Part shown: positions 17,107 through 25,649 of the stretch, piece by piece
How positions within the stretch are numbered: position 1 is the stretch's first letter
Layout of the letters: every line of letters starts with the position of its first letter
DNA from: JAKAXG01 sp035702985
GTDB lineage: Bacteria > Actinomycetota > Acidimicrobiia > Acidimicrobiales > Palsa-688
DNA: 45,665 bases
Assembly (NCBI GenBank): GCA_035702985.1
Contig: DASSZD010000173.1
Span: forward strand, 1 to 45,665
Direction of reading: 5' to 3'
Translations under genes and position numbers: made by a program
Notes under the pieces: model-generated
Told to the model about the DNA's origin: nothing
The model's database searches: none
The model's input: the letters and a program-made list of their open reading frames with translations, nothing else

Positions 17107-17150
17107 GGGCCACATCACGTCGACAGAGGCGATTCGACGCGACGTGGCCC
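17107..17150. repeat. 44-bp palindromic repeat, copy 2
   Basis: Left arm GGGCCACATC-A-CGTCGA (17107-17123), 10-base loop, right arm TCGACG-C-GACGTGGCCC (17134-17150). It differs from copy 1 by one base in the left arm, which still allows a G-U pair in one RNA strand, and by two bases in the loop. Same orientation as copy 1. Confidence 0.85.
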
Positions 17151-17172
17151 AGCCAGGCCGTCCCCCTCCGGG

Positions 17173-17664
17173 TCAGTCGTAGTAGCCGGAATGGATGTAG
17201 ACGGTCGGGATCCCCTCTTCGTGGAACATGGCCACGTTGCGGCGGTCGTCCTCGAAGGACAGGACCGGTTGGTAGCCGGCCGCCACCAGCTCCCGGACCG
17301 ACCGTCGCTTGAACTCGCGGGCCGCCCCGTAGTCCCCCCGGTCCCTCATGATCAGCAGGTCCCAGCGCAGCCGGTAGCGGTGCAGCCAGGCCAGGGTCTG
17401 GGGCTGCACCCACGCCGGCCGGGCCGTGAGCAGCACGATGTTGAGCCCCGGGTCCAGCAGGCCCAGCAGGGTGGCCACCTCCTCGATGAGAGGATCCTCA
17501 CCGCAGGACTCGAAGAAGGCGTCCCAGTCCCGCCACGGGCCCTCGAGGTAGTGCTGGCGGCTGGCGGCGTCGGACAGGACCCCGTCCAGGTCGAAGATCA
17601 CGGTCCGGCCGGTGGCCACCGGCCCGGCCCGCCAGCGCCAGTTGTCGAACGGGGGGCTCACCAT
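17173..17664 (-). CDS. HAD-family polynucleotide-phosphatase-like protein
   Basis: A 163-aa HAD phosphatase. Motif I is FDLDGVL (nucleophile Asp about 25, acid about 27), motif II is LLTARP, and the C-terminal acidic motif is FEDDRRN. The sequence TLAWLHRYRLRWDLLIMR with a downstream KRRSVREL segment is characteristic of the 3'-phosphatase domain of T4-type polynucleotide kinase (PseT/PNKP). No kinase domain is attached. It may dephosphorylate nucleic-acid ends or a small phosphoester. ATG 17664 lies eight bases after the stop of the upstream 296-aa gene, so the two form an operon. Confidence 0.8.
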   Translation of the reverse strand: MVSPPFDNWRWRAGPVATGRTVIFDLDGVLSDAASRQHYLEGPWRDWDAFFESCGEDPLIEEVATLLGLLDPGLNIVLLTARPAWVQPQTLAWLHRYRLRWDLLIMRDRGDYGAAREFKRRSVRELVAAGYQPVLSFEDDRRNVAMFHEEGIPTVYIHSGYYD

Positions 17665-17672
17665 GGCCCTGG

Positions 17673-18563
17673 TCACCCTACGGTGTTCAGGGCCCAGGTG
17701 ACGGCCGCCAGGGACCCGGCCACCGGCTGCGGGCCGCCGGGGTGGGGCCGGCGCACCCGGGCCAGCTGGTCCAGGGCCAGAGGCGGGCCGGTGACCGCCG
17801 CCACCGGCCGGGACTCGACCGTCCAGTCGTCGACCACGGCCAGCACCCCCCGCAGTTCGCTGCCGAGGGCATCGCGCAGCCATTCCTCCGCCCCGGTCAG
17901 CACGGCGTAGCGGCCCGGGGCGGGCCGGCCCGGGATGCGGGGGGCGGCGGAGGGATCCAGGCGGGAGGCCACCTCCACCAGCCCGTCCCGGTGGTCGGCC
18001 CGGGCGGCCAGCCGTATCTCCGACCAGCCCCCGGGGCCGTACTCCACCAGGTCGAAAGGCAGCCGCCCCACCGTGGCGATGGCCACGTAGGCGCCGTCGC
18101 CGGCCACCGCCGGCGGCCGGTGCAGGCAGGTGACCAGCGGCCCCACCCCGGTGGCCTGCTGCGCCCCCTCGTCGGGGTCCTCCGCCTGGCCCACCGGGAA
18201 CAGGAACACCGGCTCCTCCAGGGGCAGCAGCCCGGCCATGGCCGGCGGAGCCGGCTGCGGATGGACCAGGACGTAGCGCAGCGCCTCCAGGCAGGCCGGC
18301 CCGAGCTGCAGCACCCGGCGGGCCAGCGAGCCGTCGTCGGCCGACTCCACCACCAGGGTGAACGGGTCCGGCCGCCCGGCCGCATCCCACCACCGGTCGG
18401 CGGCGTCCACCAGCCATCCCGCCAGCTCATCGGTCGGGGCGGGGGGCGCTGGCGGGCGGGGACCCAGGTCGGAGTAGCGCAGTGGCCCCAGCCGGCGGGC
18501 CCGGCGGGACCACTCTCCGGGGTCGCCCCACAGGGCCGGTTCGGGTGGTGGCACCGGGTTCAC
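17673..18563 (-). CDS. Hypothetical protein (296 aa)
   Basis: I do not recognise a family. The protein is soluble, rich in Pro, Ala and Trp, with no signal peptide or membrane helix. It shows no obvious catalytic motif; the middle contains ALRYVLVHPQPAP and VGPLVTCLHRPP, and the sequence looks like a compact alpha/beta domain. GTG start at 18563. It is followed closely by the HAD phosphatase and diverges from the large phosphoesterase-lysyltransferase fusion across 109 bases. Codon use and GC match the neighbours, so it is likely a real gene. Confidence 0.65.
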   Translation of the reverse strand: MNPVPPPEPALWGDPGEWSRRARRLGPLRYSDLGPRPPAPPAPTDELAGWLVDAADRWWDAAGRPDPFTLVVESADDGSLARRVLQLGPACLEALRYVLVHPQPAPPAMAGLLPLEEPVFLFPVGQAEDPDEGAQQATGVGPLVTCLHRPPAVAGDGAYVAIATVGRLPFDLVEYGPGGWSEIRLAARADHRDGLVEVASRLDPSAAPRIPGRPAPGRYAVLTGAEEWLRDALGSELRGVLAVVDDWTVESRPVAAVTGPPLALDQLARVRRPHPGGPQPVAGSLAAVTWALNTVG

Positions 18564-18658
18564 GGGCCGACCGTAGTAGCGTCGCCGGGCGGTTTGAGTG
18601 CTGGTTGCGGAACTCGCCCGGAGAGAGGGCGGGCTTCTGCCGACCGCTCTGATGCTTC

Positions 18659-18665
18659 AAGAGGA
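18659..18665 (+). promoter_or_regulatory. Ribosome binding site of the phosphoesterase-MprF fusion
   Basis: AAGAGGA ends seven bases before ATG 18673 and fixes that start. Most genes in this window lack a comparably clear site. A small hairpin CGCCC/GGGCG (18615-18619 with 18627-18631) lies in the leader upstream. Confidence 0.7.
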
Positions 18666-18672
18666 CGTGTAG

Positions 18673-21600
18673 ATGACAGACGAACGGCCGCCTACGCACT
18701 CCATCCCGGACCTGCTCGAGGTGGGCGTGCCGGTGGGCGGGCGGGTGATGGTGGCGGCGGATCTCCATCTCACCAAGGCGCCCAGCGCCGCCCAGCTCGC
18801 CGCCTCCGGGGAGCTGGCGGCGGCCATCGAGGCGGCCACCGGCCCCGGCGTGCTGGTGCTGGCCGGCAACCTGGTCGACTCCGGGGTGGACGTCGGGGCG
18901 GCGCTGGCCGCCCACCCCCGCCTGAGCGGGGACATCGCCGCCTACGCGGCCGGACCGGGGCGCCGGGTGGTCGTCCTGCCCGGCGACCGTGACGTCCGGC
19001 TGGCCTGGTCGGCCCCGGCCCAGCAGGCCGTCCGCCAGGCGCTGGGGGCGGAACTGGCGCTGGCCGTCGACCTGTGCATCGCCACCGGTGCCGGCGAGAA
19101 GAAGGTCCGGGTGGAGCCGGGCTACCGCTTCGATCCCCGCAGCGCCTTCCAGGACCCCCGCAACCCCCTGGAGTCGCCCTACGCCCAGCACATCCGCGAC
19201 GAGGTGCTGCCGGCGGTGCGGGGCCGGGGCCCGGGCCGGGCCGGCTGGCTGACCGGCATCGAGCAACTGGACAACCCGGCCGGCCTGTCCCGTTTCGTGG
19301 CTTCCCGGCTGGTGTACCGCCGGCTGATCCACTCCGGGTGGCTGCTGCTCATCCCCATCGTGGCGGCGCTGATCCTGCGGCTGCCGGCCACCGCCATGCG
19401 TTCGGCCCGGGCCGGCGGGCTGACCACCCGGCTGGGCCTGTTCGCGGTGGCCACGGTCATCGAGCTCCTGCTGCTGGTGCTGGTGTCGGTGCTGGCCATC
19501 CGGGTGGCCACCCGGGCCCTCGGGGCCATCTCCCTCGACGACGCCGGGGTGGACCCGAACGACCCGGCCCGGGCGGCCGCCCGGGAGCTGGTGATCTCCG
19601 GCCACGCCGGGCTGGTCACCGGCCAGACGTGCCGGCCCGAGCTGGCCCACCTCGGCTCGGGGTTCTACGCCAACGCCGGCACCGGGTCCGACGTGGTCAC
19701 CGAGCACCCCACCCGGCTGCCCGGCCTGGGCCTGCCGTCGGTGTTCCTGGCCCACCGGACCCTGTCGTGGGTGGAGCTGGAAGCCGGCAACGAGCTGCAC
19801 GTGCGGCTGCTGCACAGCCGCCAGGAGCTGCCCGGGGCGGGGCTGCTCGAACGGCTCCTCGCCGACCGCCCGGCCGGCTCGCCCGGAGGCGAGCTGCGCC
19901 CGGCGGTGGTGGCCACCTTCCCCCAGGGGTCGGGGTGGCCCCGGCCCCCGTCGACGGAGCGCCGGGACCGGACGGTCAGGCGCCTGGCCGCCGTCCTGCT
20001 GGTCGGGGTGGGCTTCCTGTCGCTGGTGTCGGCCATGTCCGACCCGCTGGGCGACCGCCTGCACGTGATCCGTTCGCTGTTCCCCATGGCCGTACCCCAG
20101 ACGGCCGCCGCGGTGGCCGCCTTCTTCGGGGTGGCGCTCATCGTGGTGGCCCGGGGGGTGCGGCGGGGGCAGAAACGGGCGTGGGCGGTGTGCGAGGCCA
20201 TCCTGATGGTGGTGGCCGTGCTCCACCTGATCAAGGGGGTGGACGTCGAGGAGGCGGTGGTGGCCCTGGCCGTGGCCGCCGTGCTGTGGGTGTACCGGAG
20301 CTCGTTCCAGGCCCGGACCGACGTGCTGGCCCTGCGCCGGGGGCTGCTCACGGTGCTCGTCGCCGCCGTGCTGACGGTGACCGCCGGCACCCTGGCCGTG
20401 GAGCTCAGCACCGCCATCAACCACAGCCACCACCGGGCCGAGCCGTCGGTGTCGTGGCCGCACGCCCTGGAGGCGGCGGCCAGCCGGATGACCGGCTTCC
20501 CGAGTGTCGGGCTGCCCCTCCGCATCGACCGGTTCCTCACCCCGGCCATGGAGGCGGCCGCCGTGGGGCTGGTGATGGCCCTGGTGGCGGTGCTGTTCCG
20601 GCCGGTGGTGGCCCGCCGGCGGGCCGGCCCCGGCACCAGACCGGTCGCGGCGGCAGCTCCCGGCCCGGCCGGGGGGGCGGCGACCGTGCGGACCTCGCCG
20701 GCGGGCGCCTTCGACGTGGCCGCCGGGCCCGAGGGACTGGACCGGGCCCGGGCCCTGCTCGACCGGCACGGGTCGGGCACCCTCGACTACTTCGCCCTGC
20801 GGACCGACAAGGACTTCTTCTTCTGGGGCGACACGGTCGTCGCCCACGCCGTCTACGGCGGCGTGTGCCTGGTGTCGCCCGACCCGGTGGGCCCCGAGGC
20901 GGAACGGGAGGAGGTGTGGAAGGCGTTCCGCCGCTACGTCGACAGCCACGGCTGGGCCCTGGGCGGCCTCGGCATCGGGGAGGAGTGGCTGCCCATCTAC
21001 CGGGCCACCGGTATGCACGACCTCTACGTGGGCGACGAGGCGGTGGTGCGGGTGAACCGCTTCACGCTGGAGGGCGGCCGGTTCAAGGGGCTGCGCCAGG
21101 CGGTCAACCGCATCGCCAAGTACGGCTACCGGATCAGCTTCCACGACCCCGCCTGCCTGGACGCCGGGATGCGGGAGGCCCTCAAGGAGGTGATGACCAA
21201 GTCGCGGCGCGGCGACGTCGAGCGGGGCTTCTCCATGACCCTGGGCCGGGTGTTCGACCCCGACGACACCGGACTGCTGCTGGCGGTGGTGCACGGCCCG
21301 GCCGGCCCCGACGCCGCCGACGGCGAGCTGGGCCCGCCGGTGGCGTTCTGCCAGTACGTGCCGGCCCCCGGGGTGGGGGGCTACTCCCTGGACCTGATGC
21401 GCCGCGACAACGGCGAGCACCCCAACGGGCTCATCGACTTCGCCGTGGTGGAGACCATCAAGGAGCTGAAGGCGCGCGGCCGCGACGGCCTGGGCCTCAA
21501 CTTCGCCACCATGCGGGCGGTGCTGGCCGGTGAGGCCGGCGAGGGCCTGACCCAGCGGATCCAGGCCTGGGTGCTGCGCCGGATGGGCGACTCGATGCAG

Positions 21601-21828
21601 ATCGAGTCGCTGTGGAGGTTCAACGCCAAGTTCGACCCGGACTGGCAGCCCCGCTACGCCATATACGACGCCCCCGAGAACATGCTGGCGGTGGCCATCG
21701 CGGTGGCCCGGGCCGAGTCGTTCTGGGAGCTACCGGTGATCGGCCGGTTCCTGGTGCCGTCGGTGGGCACAGCCGAGGCGGAGCAGGCACCGACCGGCAC
21801 CGGCGAAGGCCGGGTCCCCGCCTCCTGA
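18673..21828 (+). CDS. LpxH-like metallophosphoesterase - MprF-type lysyltransferase fusion
   Basis: A 1051-aa membrane protein with two enzyme-like parts. Residues 24-110 and 300-380 form a calcineurin-like phosphoesterase: ADLHL (Asp30, His32), GNLVD (65-69, where Asn66 replaces the bridging Asp of GD), GDRD (104-107, like the GNRD of LpxH) and SGHAGL. Two membrane helices (about 222-238, 254-279) interrupt it. About five more helices follow (about 436-643). The C-terminal domain (about 680-1025) is DUF2156/MprF-type: DKDFFFWGD, GGVCLVSPDPVG, SLDLMRRD, PNGLIDFAVVE and LGLNFATM. Such domains transfer lysine or alanine from aminoacyl-tRNA to phosphatidylglycerol. No lysyl-tRNA synthetase domain is attached, unlike mycobacterial LysX. 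Probably adds amino acids to membrane lipid; the role of the phosphoesterase part, and whether it is active, is unknown. Confidence 0.85.
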   Translation: MTDERPPTHSIPDLLEVGVPVGGRVMVAADLHLTKAPSAAQLAASGELAAAIEAATGPGVLVLAGNLVDSGVDVGAALAAHPRLSGDIAAYAAGPGRRVVVLPGDRDVRLAWSAPAQQAVRQALGAELALAVDLCIATGAGEKKVRVEPGYRFDPRSAFQDPRNPLESPYAQHIRDEVLPAVRGRGPGRAGWLTGIEQLDNPAGLSRFVASRLVYRRLIHSGWLLLIPIVAALILRLPATAMRSARAGGLTTRLGLFAVATVIELLLLVLVSVLAIRVATRALGAISLDDAGVDPNDPARAAARELVISGHAGLVTGQTCRPELAHLGSGFYANAGTGSDVVTEHPTRLPGLGLPSVFLAHRTLSWVELEAGNELHVRLLHSRQELPGAGLLERLLADRPAGSPGGELRPAVVATFPQGSGWPRPPSTERRDRTVRRLAAVLLVGVGFLSLVSAMSDPLGDRLHVIRSLFPMAVPQTAAAVAAFFGVALIVVARGVRRGQKRAWAVCEAILMVVAVLHLIKGVDVEEAVVALAVAAVLWVYRSSFQARTDVLALRRGLLTVLVAAVLTVTAGTLAVELSTAINHSHHRAEPSVSWPHALEAAASRMTGFPSVGLPLRIDRFLTPAMEAAAVGLVMALVAVLFRPVVARRRAGPGTRPVAAAAPGPAGGAATVRTSPAGAFDVAAGPEGLDRARALLDRHGSGTLDYFALRTDKDFFFWGDTVVAHAVYGGVCLVSPDPVGPEAEREEVWKAFRRYVDSHGWALGGLGIGEEWLPIYRATGMHDLYVGDEAVVRVNRFTLEGGRFKGLRQAVNRIAKYGYRISFHDPACLDAGMREALKEVMTKSRRGDVERGFSMTLGRVFDPDDTGLLLAVVHGPAGPDAADGELGPPVAFCQYVPAPGVGGYSLDLMRRDNGEHPNGLIDFAVVETIKELKARGRDGLGLNFATMRAVLAGEAGEGLTQRIQAWVLRRMGDSMQIESLWRFNAKFDPDWQPRYAIYDAPENMLAVAIAVARAESFWELPVIGRFLVPSVGTAEAEQAPTGTGEGRVPAS

Positions 21829-21920
21829 CCCCCTCGGGGTCGGCGGGCGGGATCCGGCCGGCACCCGCCCCGGGCGGGGGGATGCCCGGGCCGGGTCCGG
21901 TTCCCTGCGAGAATGTCCCC

Positions 21921-24029
21921 GTGCACTCCCCCCGACCCGGGCGGCGACTTCCCCGGGAGGTGTACCTCCGCCGGCGGCTGGCCGTGCTGGGAGGGTTCGT
22001 CCTGATCGTGGCCGTCATCGCCTACGCCGCCGGCGGCGGATCCGGCCACCACCCGTCCCACCCCGGCTCGCACCGGGGGCGCACGGCCGCCGCGGTACCG
22101 GCCGGCCCCCCTCGGCTGGTGGTGGCGATGGCGTCGTGGCAGCTCCAGGCGCCGCTGTCGCGGGCGGTGGCGCTGCCGGTGGACGGCAACATCGACGTGT
22201 TCGGCGGTCTGACCGGATCCGGTAACAGCACCACCGGCGGGGTCGTGCAGCTGGACCCGGCCGACGGCCGGGCCACGGCGGTGGGCACCCTGCCGGTGCC
22301 GGTCCACGACGCCGCCGGGGCGGCCATCGGCAGCCGGTACTTCGTGTTCGGCGGGGGGGCCCAGGCGCTCACCGCCGACGCCCAGGCTTTCAGCCCGGAT
22401 GTGGCCCAGGGCAGCCCGGCGCTCAGCATCGCCGGCCGCATGCCCGGTCTCCGGGCGGACCTGGCGGCGGCGGCTGCCCCGGACGGGACCGTGTACCTGG
22501 CCGGCGGCTACGACGGCACCAACTTCACCCCCGGCATCCTGTCCACCCGGAACGGGACCACGTTCTCCACCGTCGGCCAGCTGAGCGTCCCGGTCCGCTA
22601 CCCGGCCGCCGCGGTGGCCGGCGGCCGGCTGCTGGTGATCGGCGGGGAAACCGGGACCAGCGCCTCCGGCGCCGGCACCGCCACCGACGCCATCCAGGCC
22701 GTGGACCTGAAGACCGGGGCCGTGACCGTCGCCGGCCACCTGCCTGTGCCACTGTCGCACGCCGCGGCCGCCACCTTGAACGGGTCGGTGTACGTGTTCG
22801 GCGGCCGGTCGGGCCGGGACGTGGTCGACACCGTGTACGAGCTCACGAGCGGGGCGACCGGCATCACCGCCACCCAGGTGGGAACCATCCCGATCCCGAC
22901 CTCAGACATGGCCGTGGCCACGCTGGGCGACACCGCCTACCTGATCGGCGGCGAGGGCCAGCTGGCCCAGCCGGGCCGTTCGGTGATCGTGGCCCGGGTG
23001 GTGAGACCGGCGGCCGGGTCCACCGGCTCGGCCGGCCCGGGCACCACGGGGCCGCCGTTCCAGGGCAGGCTGCTCATCGCCGACCGGGGCAACGACCGGC
23101 TGCTGCTGGTCGACGCCCAGAAGCAGATCGACTGGACGTTCCCCTCGGCGCAGCACCCGGCCCCGGCCGAGGGGTTCTACTTCCCCGACGACGCCTTCTT
23201 CATCAACCACGGGACCGAGATCATCACCAACCAGGAGGATCAGAACACCATCGAGGTGCTGTCCTACCCGTCGGGCCAGCTGGTGGAGAGCTACGGCCAT
23301 GCGAACGTCGCCGGCGCCGCCCCCGGCTACCTCAACCAGCCCGACGACGCGTTCATGCTGAACAACGGTCAGATCACCGTGGCCGACGCCAAGAACTGCC
23401 GGATCCTCTTCATCAACGCCGACATGACCTTCAGGTCGGCCATCGGGCACACCGGCCGGTGCCAGCACGACATACCCAACGACGTGGCTTACCCGAACGG
23501 TGACACCCCCCTGGCCGACGGCAACTTCCTGGTGTCGGAGATCGACGGCTCCTACATCGACGAGGTCACCCAGGCCGGCCAGGTGGTGTGGAGCGTGAAG
23601 CTGCCGATCGCCTACCCCTCGGACCCCCAGCAGCTGGGCCCGGACCTGTACCTGGTGGCGGACTACACCAAGCCGGGCGGGATCCTCGAGTTCAACCGGG
23701 AGGGCCAGATCCTGTGGCGCTACCAGGTCAGCTCCGGCGAGGGGATGCTGGACCATCCCAGCCTGGCCGAGATGCTGCCGAGCGGGCTGATCTGCGTCAA
23801 CGACGACTACCGGGACCGGGTGGTGATCATCGACCCCCGGACCAGCCGCATCGTGTGGCAGTACGGCATCACCGACACCCCCGGCACGGCGCCGGGCATG
23901 CTCAAGATCCCCGACGGGTTCGATCTGCTGCTGCCCAACGGCACCACCCCCACCCACCTGCCGGCCAGCGGACCGGGTCCGGCTCCGGCCGCCCCGTCCA
24001 CCCCGGCCAGCACCGCCGGGAAGGGTTGA
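21921..24029 (+). CDS. Membrane-anchored double beta-propeller protein
   Basis: A 702-aa protein with one N-terminal anchor helix (about 24-43) and a small Gly/His/Pro linker. The first propeller (about 60-370) has Kelch-type blades: VFGGLTGSGN, YFVFGGGAQ, VYLAGGYDG, LLVIGGETG, VYVFGGRSG and AYLIGGEGQ. The second (about 385-680) has NHL/PQQ-like blades: LLIADRGNDRLLLVD, VADAKNCRILFINA, LVSEIDGSYIDEV and VCVNDDYRDRVVIID-like units, as in arylsulfotransferase-like folds. It ends in a Pro/Ala tail. It probably serves as an extracellular binding or scaffold protein; no catalytic residues are evident. GTG start at 21921 precedes the anchor helix. Its stop is seven bases from the convergent HD gene. 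Confidence 0.8.
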   Translation: MHSPRPGRRLPREVYLRRRLAVLGGFVLIVAVIAYAAGGGSGHHPSHPGSHRGRTAAAVPAGPPRLVVAMASWQLQAPLSRAVALPVDGNIDVFGGLTGSGNSTTGGVVQLDPADGRATAVGTLPVPVHDAAGAAIGSRYFVFGGGAQALTADAQAFSPDVAQGSPALSIAGRMPGLRADLAAAAAPDGTVYLAGGYDGTNFTPGILSTRNGTTFSTVGQLSVPVRYPAAAVAGGRLLVIGGETGTSASGAGTATDAIQAVDLKTGAVTVAGHLPVPLSHAAAATLNGSVYVFGGRSGRDVVDTVYELTSGATGITATQVGTIPIPTSDMAVATLGDTAYLIGGEGQLAQPGRSVIVARVVRPAAGSTGSAGPGTTGPPFQGRLLIADRGNDRLLLVDAQKQIDWTFPSAQHPAPAEGFYFPDDAFFINHGTEIITNQEDQNTIEVLSYPSGQLVESYGHANVAGAAPGYLNQPDDAFMLNNGQITVADAKNCRILFINADMTFRSAIGHTGRCQHDIPNDVAYPNGDTPLADGNFLVSEIDGSYIDEVTQAGQVVWSVKLPIAYPSDPQQLGPDLYLVADYTKPGGILEFNREGQILWRYQVSSGEGMLDHPSLAEMLPSGLICVNDDYRDRVVIIDPRTSRIVWQYGITDTPGTAPGMLKIPDGFDLLLPNGTTPTHLPASGPGPAPAAPSTPASTAGKG

Positions 24030-24039
24030 CCGAGGGTCA
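24027..24039. other. Short inverted repeat spanning two convergent stop codons
   Basis: TGACC-GAG-GGTCA. The left arm contains the stop of the propeller gene and the right arm the stop of the HD gene. The stem is only five pairs with no U-tract, so terminator function is doubtful. Confidence 0.3.
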
Positions 24040-24618
24040 GGGGCGCTCCGGCCCGGCGGCCGCCACGGTGGTCACCAGCCTGGCCCGGATCAGAGGCTCG
24101 AAGTGCTCGAGCGGCTCGCTCCGGTAGTCGGAGTCGAAAGCCGTCTGGTCGTACTTGGCGCAGAACTCCTCGGTGTACTCGAAGAACTCCGAGCCGCGGT
24201 ACTGCTCCCGGGCGTTGCGGTCCAGGCCGATGTGGTGCCAGAAGTAGTAGCCCTGGAACTCCCCGTGGTGCAGGACCATCCAGTGGTTGGCCGGCGACAC
24301 GAACGGCTTGAGGATGTCGGCGGCGATGGACGGGTGGTTGAACGGGGCGAGGGTGTCGCCGATGTCGTGGATCAGGGCGCACAGCACGTATTCCTCGTCG
24401 CGCCCGTCGCGCTCGGCCCGGGTGGCGGTCTGCAGGGAGTGCTCCAGCCGGTCCACCGGGAAACCGCCGTGGTCGGTCTTCAGGGCCCGCAGCAGGCCGA
24501 TGACCCGCTCGGGCACGAAGCTCTGCGTGACGTTGAGCTGGGGGGCGATGATGGCCCAGTCCCCGGCGGTGGATTCCTCGAAGGTCTTGAACTCCGCCCT
24601 GACACCCGTGTCGGTCAT
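24037..24618 (-). CDS. HD-domain protein, possible mixed-valent di-iron oxygenase
   Basis: A 193-aa single-domain HD protein. Putative metal ligands in order are His60 (LEHSLQTA), His84-Asp85 (LIHDIGD), His95 (FNHPSIAADIL), His117 or His118 (VLHHGEFQ) and Asp157 (KYDQTAF). This His-HisAsp-His-His-Asp pattern, with a late Asp in a (K/R)xD(D/Q) context, is what PhnZ/TmpB and myo-inositol oxygenase use to hold two irons, in contrast to plain HD phosphohydrolases. The substrate is unknown; no phosphonate genes are visible. It follows the phosphoesterase lipoprotein gene on the same strand after 24 bases, so co-transcription is likely. Confidence 0.7.
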   Translation of the reverse strand: MTDTGVRAEFKTFEESTAGDWAIIAPQLNVTQSFVPERVIGLLRALKTDHGGFPVDRLEHSLQTATRAERDGRDEEYVLCALIHDIGDTLAPFNHPSIAADILKPFVSPANHWMVLHHGEFQGYYFWHHIGLDRNAREQYRGSEFFEYTEEFCAKYDQTAFDSDYRSEPLEHFEPLIRARLVTTVAAAGPERP

Positions 24619-24642
24619 GGGAAAAAGGGTACTGATGGCGGC

Positions 24643-25608
24643 CTACAAATGGAAGGCCGGGCTCATGTCGGTGGCGGCGGCGGCCTTACCGAGAAGGGGT
24701 CTCAATCCGAGCAGGTCCTCGGTGGTGCGTAGCAGCGAGTAGTGGTCGAACGGCTGGGAGGACCGGGTTGCCGGGGGCACCGACGGGGCGATGACGTAGG
24801 TGGGCACCAGGGCGCCGCCCGAATCGTTCTCGTCCCAGGTGATGAACAGCACCGTCGATCCGGAGCGGTACCCGGCGCTGCCCAGGATCTGGGGTACCTC
24901 TCCGGCCAGCCACCTGTCGCCGGTGGCCGTGGAGCAGTCGTGCATGTCGCTGCACACGTCGGGGGTGATGATCGTGAAGCGGGCGCTCAGATCGGGTACC
25001 GGGCCCAGCGGGACGTCCTGGGCGGCGCACGCTGCTGCGATATTGGTGTAGTAGACGGCCGGATTGTGGCGGGCCGCGTACCGGCCGCCGGTGGTCCGGT
25101 CGCAGTTGGTCGGCATGCTCTCGGCCAGCGCCCGCCAGCCGGGGCCCAGCAGGGAGAAGATGCTGGGGACCGCCAGACGGTGGCCGGCGGGCTCGGCGTC
25201 GTCGGTGATGCCCTGGGTGGAGCCGGAGGTGAGGGCGATGTAGTTGGGCAGGCTGGGGTGGGCCACGCCGGAATAGTCGGTGGCCACCCCGCACTGGCGA
25301 CCCAGCCGGTTGATGTAGGGGGCGGAACCGGACCCGTCGATCTGGCGCAGGCCCCGGTTCTCCATGATGATCCACACCACGTGCGTCACGGCGTCCGGCG
25401 GGGCGGCCCCGGTGCACGGTCCGCTCGGCGACGCCGCACCCGCCGTCGGGGAGGTGGGCACCGTCGTGGTCGGGATGGCCGCCACGTTGGTCGGCGAGGG
25501 GCTGACCGGGTTGCCCCGGACCGCCCCCCGGGGCGGGCCCGACGAGCACCCGGATGCCACCAGCAGGACGGCCAGCGCCACGGTTGATCCGACCGACCGG
25601 AGCTTCAC
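24643..25608 (-). CDS. Phosphoesterase-family lipoprotein
   Basis: A 321-aa secreted lipoprotein. The signal peptide ends in lipobox LLVASGC (Cys21), followed by a Ser/Pro/Thr linker. The domain (about 72-320) is of the phosphoesterase family that includes acid phosphatases and phospholipase C: VVWIIMENRG (metal-binding Glu and Asn), GVAHPSLPNYIALTSG (with the nucleophile-type Ser/Thr region), a central Cys-rich stretch, FITWDENDSGG and FDHYSLLRTTEDLLGL. The cut substrate may be a phospholipid or phosphomonoester. GTG start at 25608; 41 bases separate it from the divergent SDR gene. HD gene downstream on the same strand. Confidence 0.85.
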   Translation of the reverse strand: MKLRSVGSTVALAVLLVASGCSSGPPRGAVRGNPVSPSPTNVAAIPTTTVPTSPTAGAASPSGPCTGAAPPDAVTHVVWIIMENRGLRQIDGSGSAPYINRLGRQCGVATDYSGVAHPSLPNYIALTSGSTQGITDDAEPAGHRLAVPSIFSLLGPGWRALAESMPTNCDRTTGGRYAARHNPAVYYTNIAAACAAQDVPLGPVPDLSARFTIITPDVCSDMHDCSTATGDRWLAGEVPQILGSAGYRSGSTVLFITWDENDSGGALVPTYVIAPSVPPATRSSQPFDHYSLLRTTEDLLGLRPLLGKAAAATDMSPAFHL

Positions 25609-25649
25609 CCGGCCATTTCTACCTACTTCCCGGCCTAAGGTCCCAGGCC

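Noticed and set aside
18427..21420. 997-codon open frame on the minus strand opposite the phosphoesterase-MprF fusion
   Set aside because: Composition is Gly/His/Gln/Arg-rich shadow sequence without domains, while the plus strand carries clear family motifs throughout.
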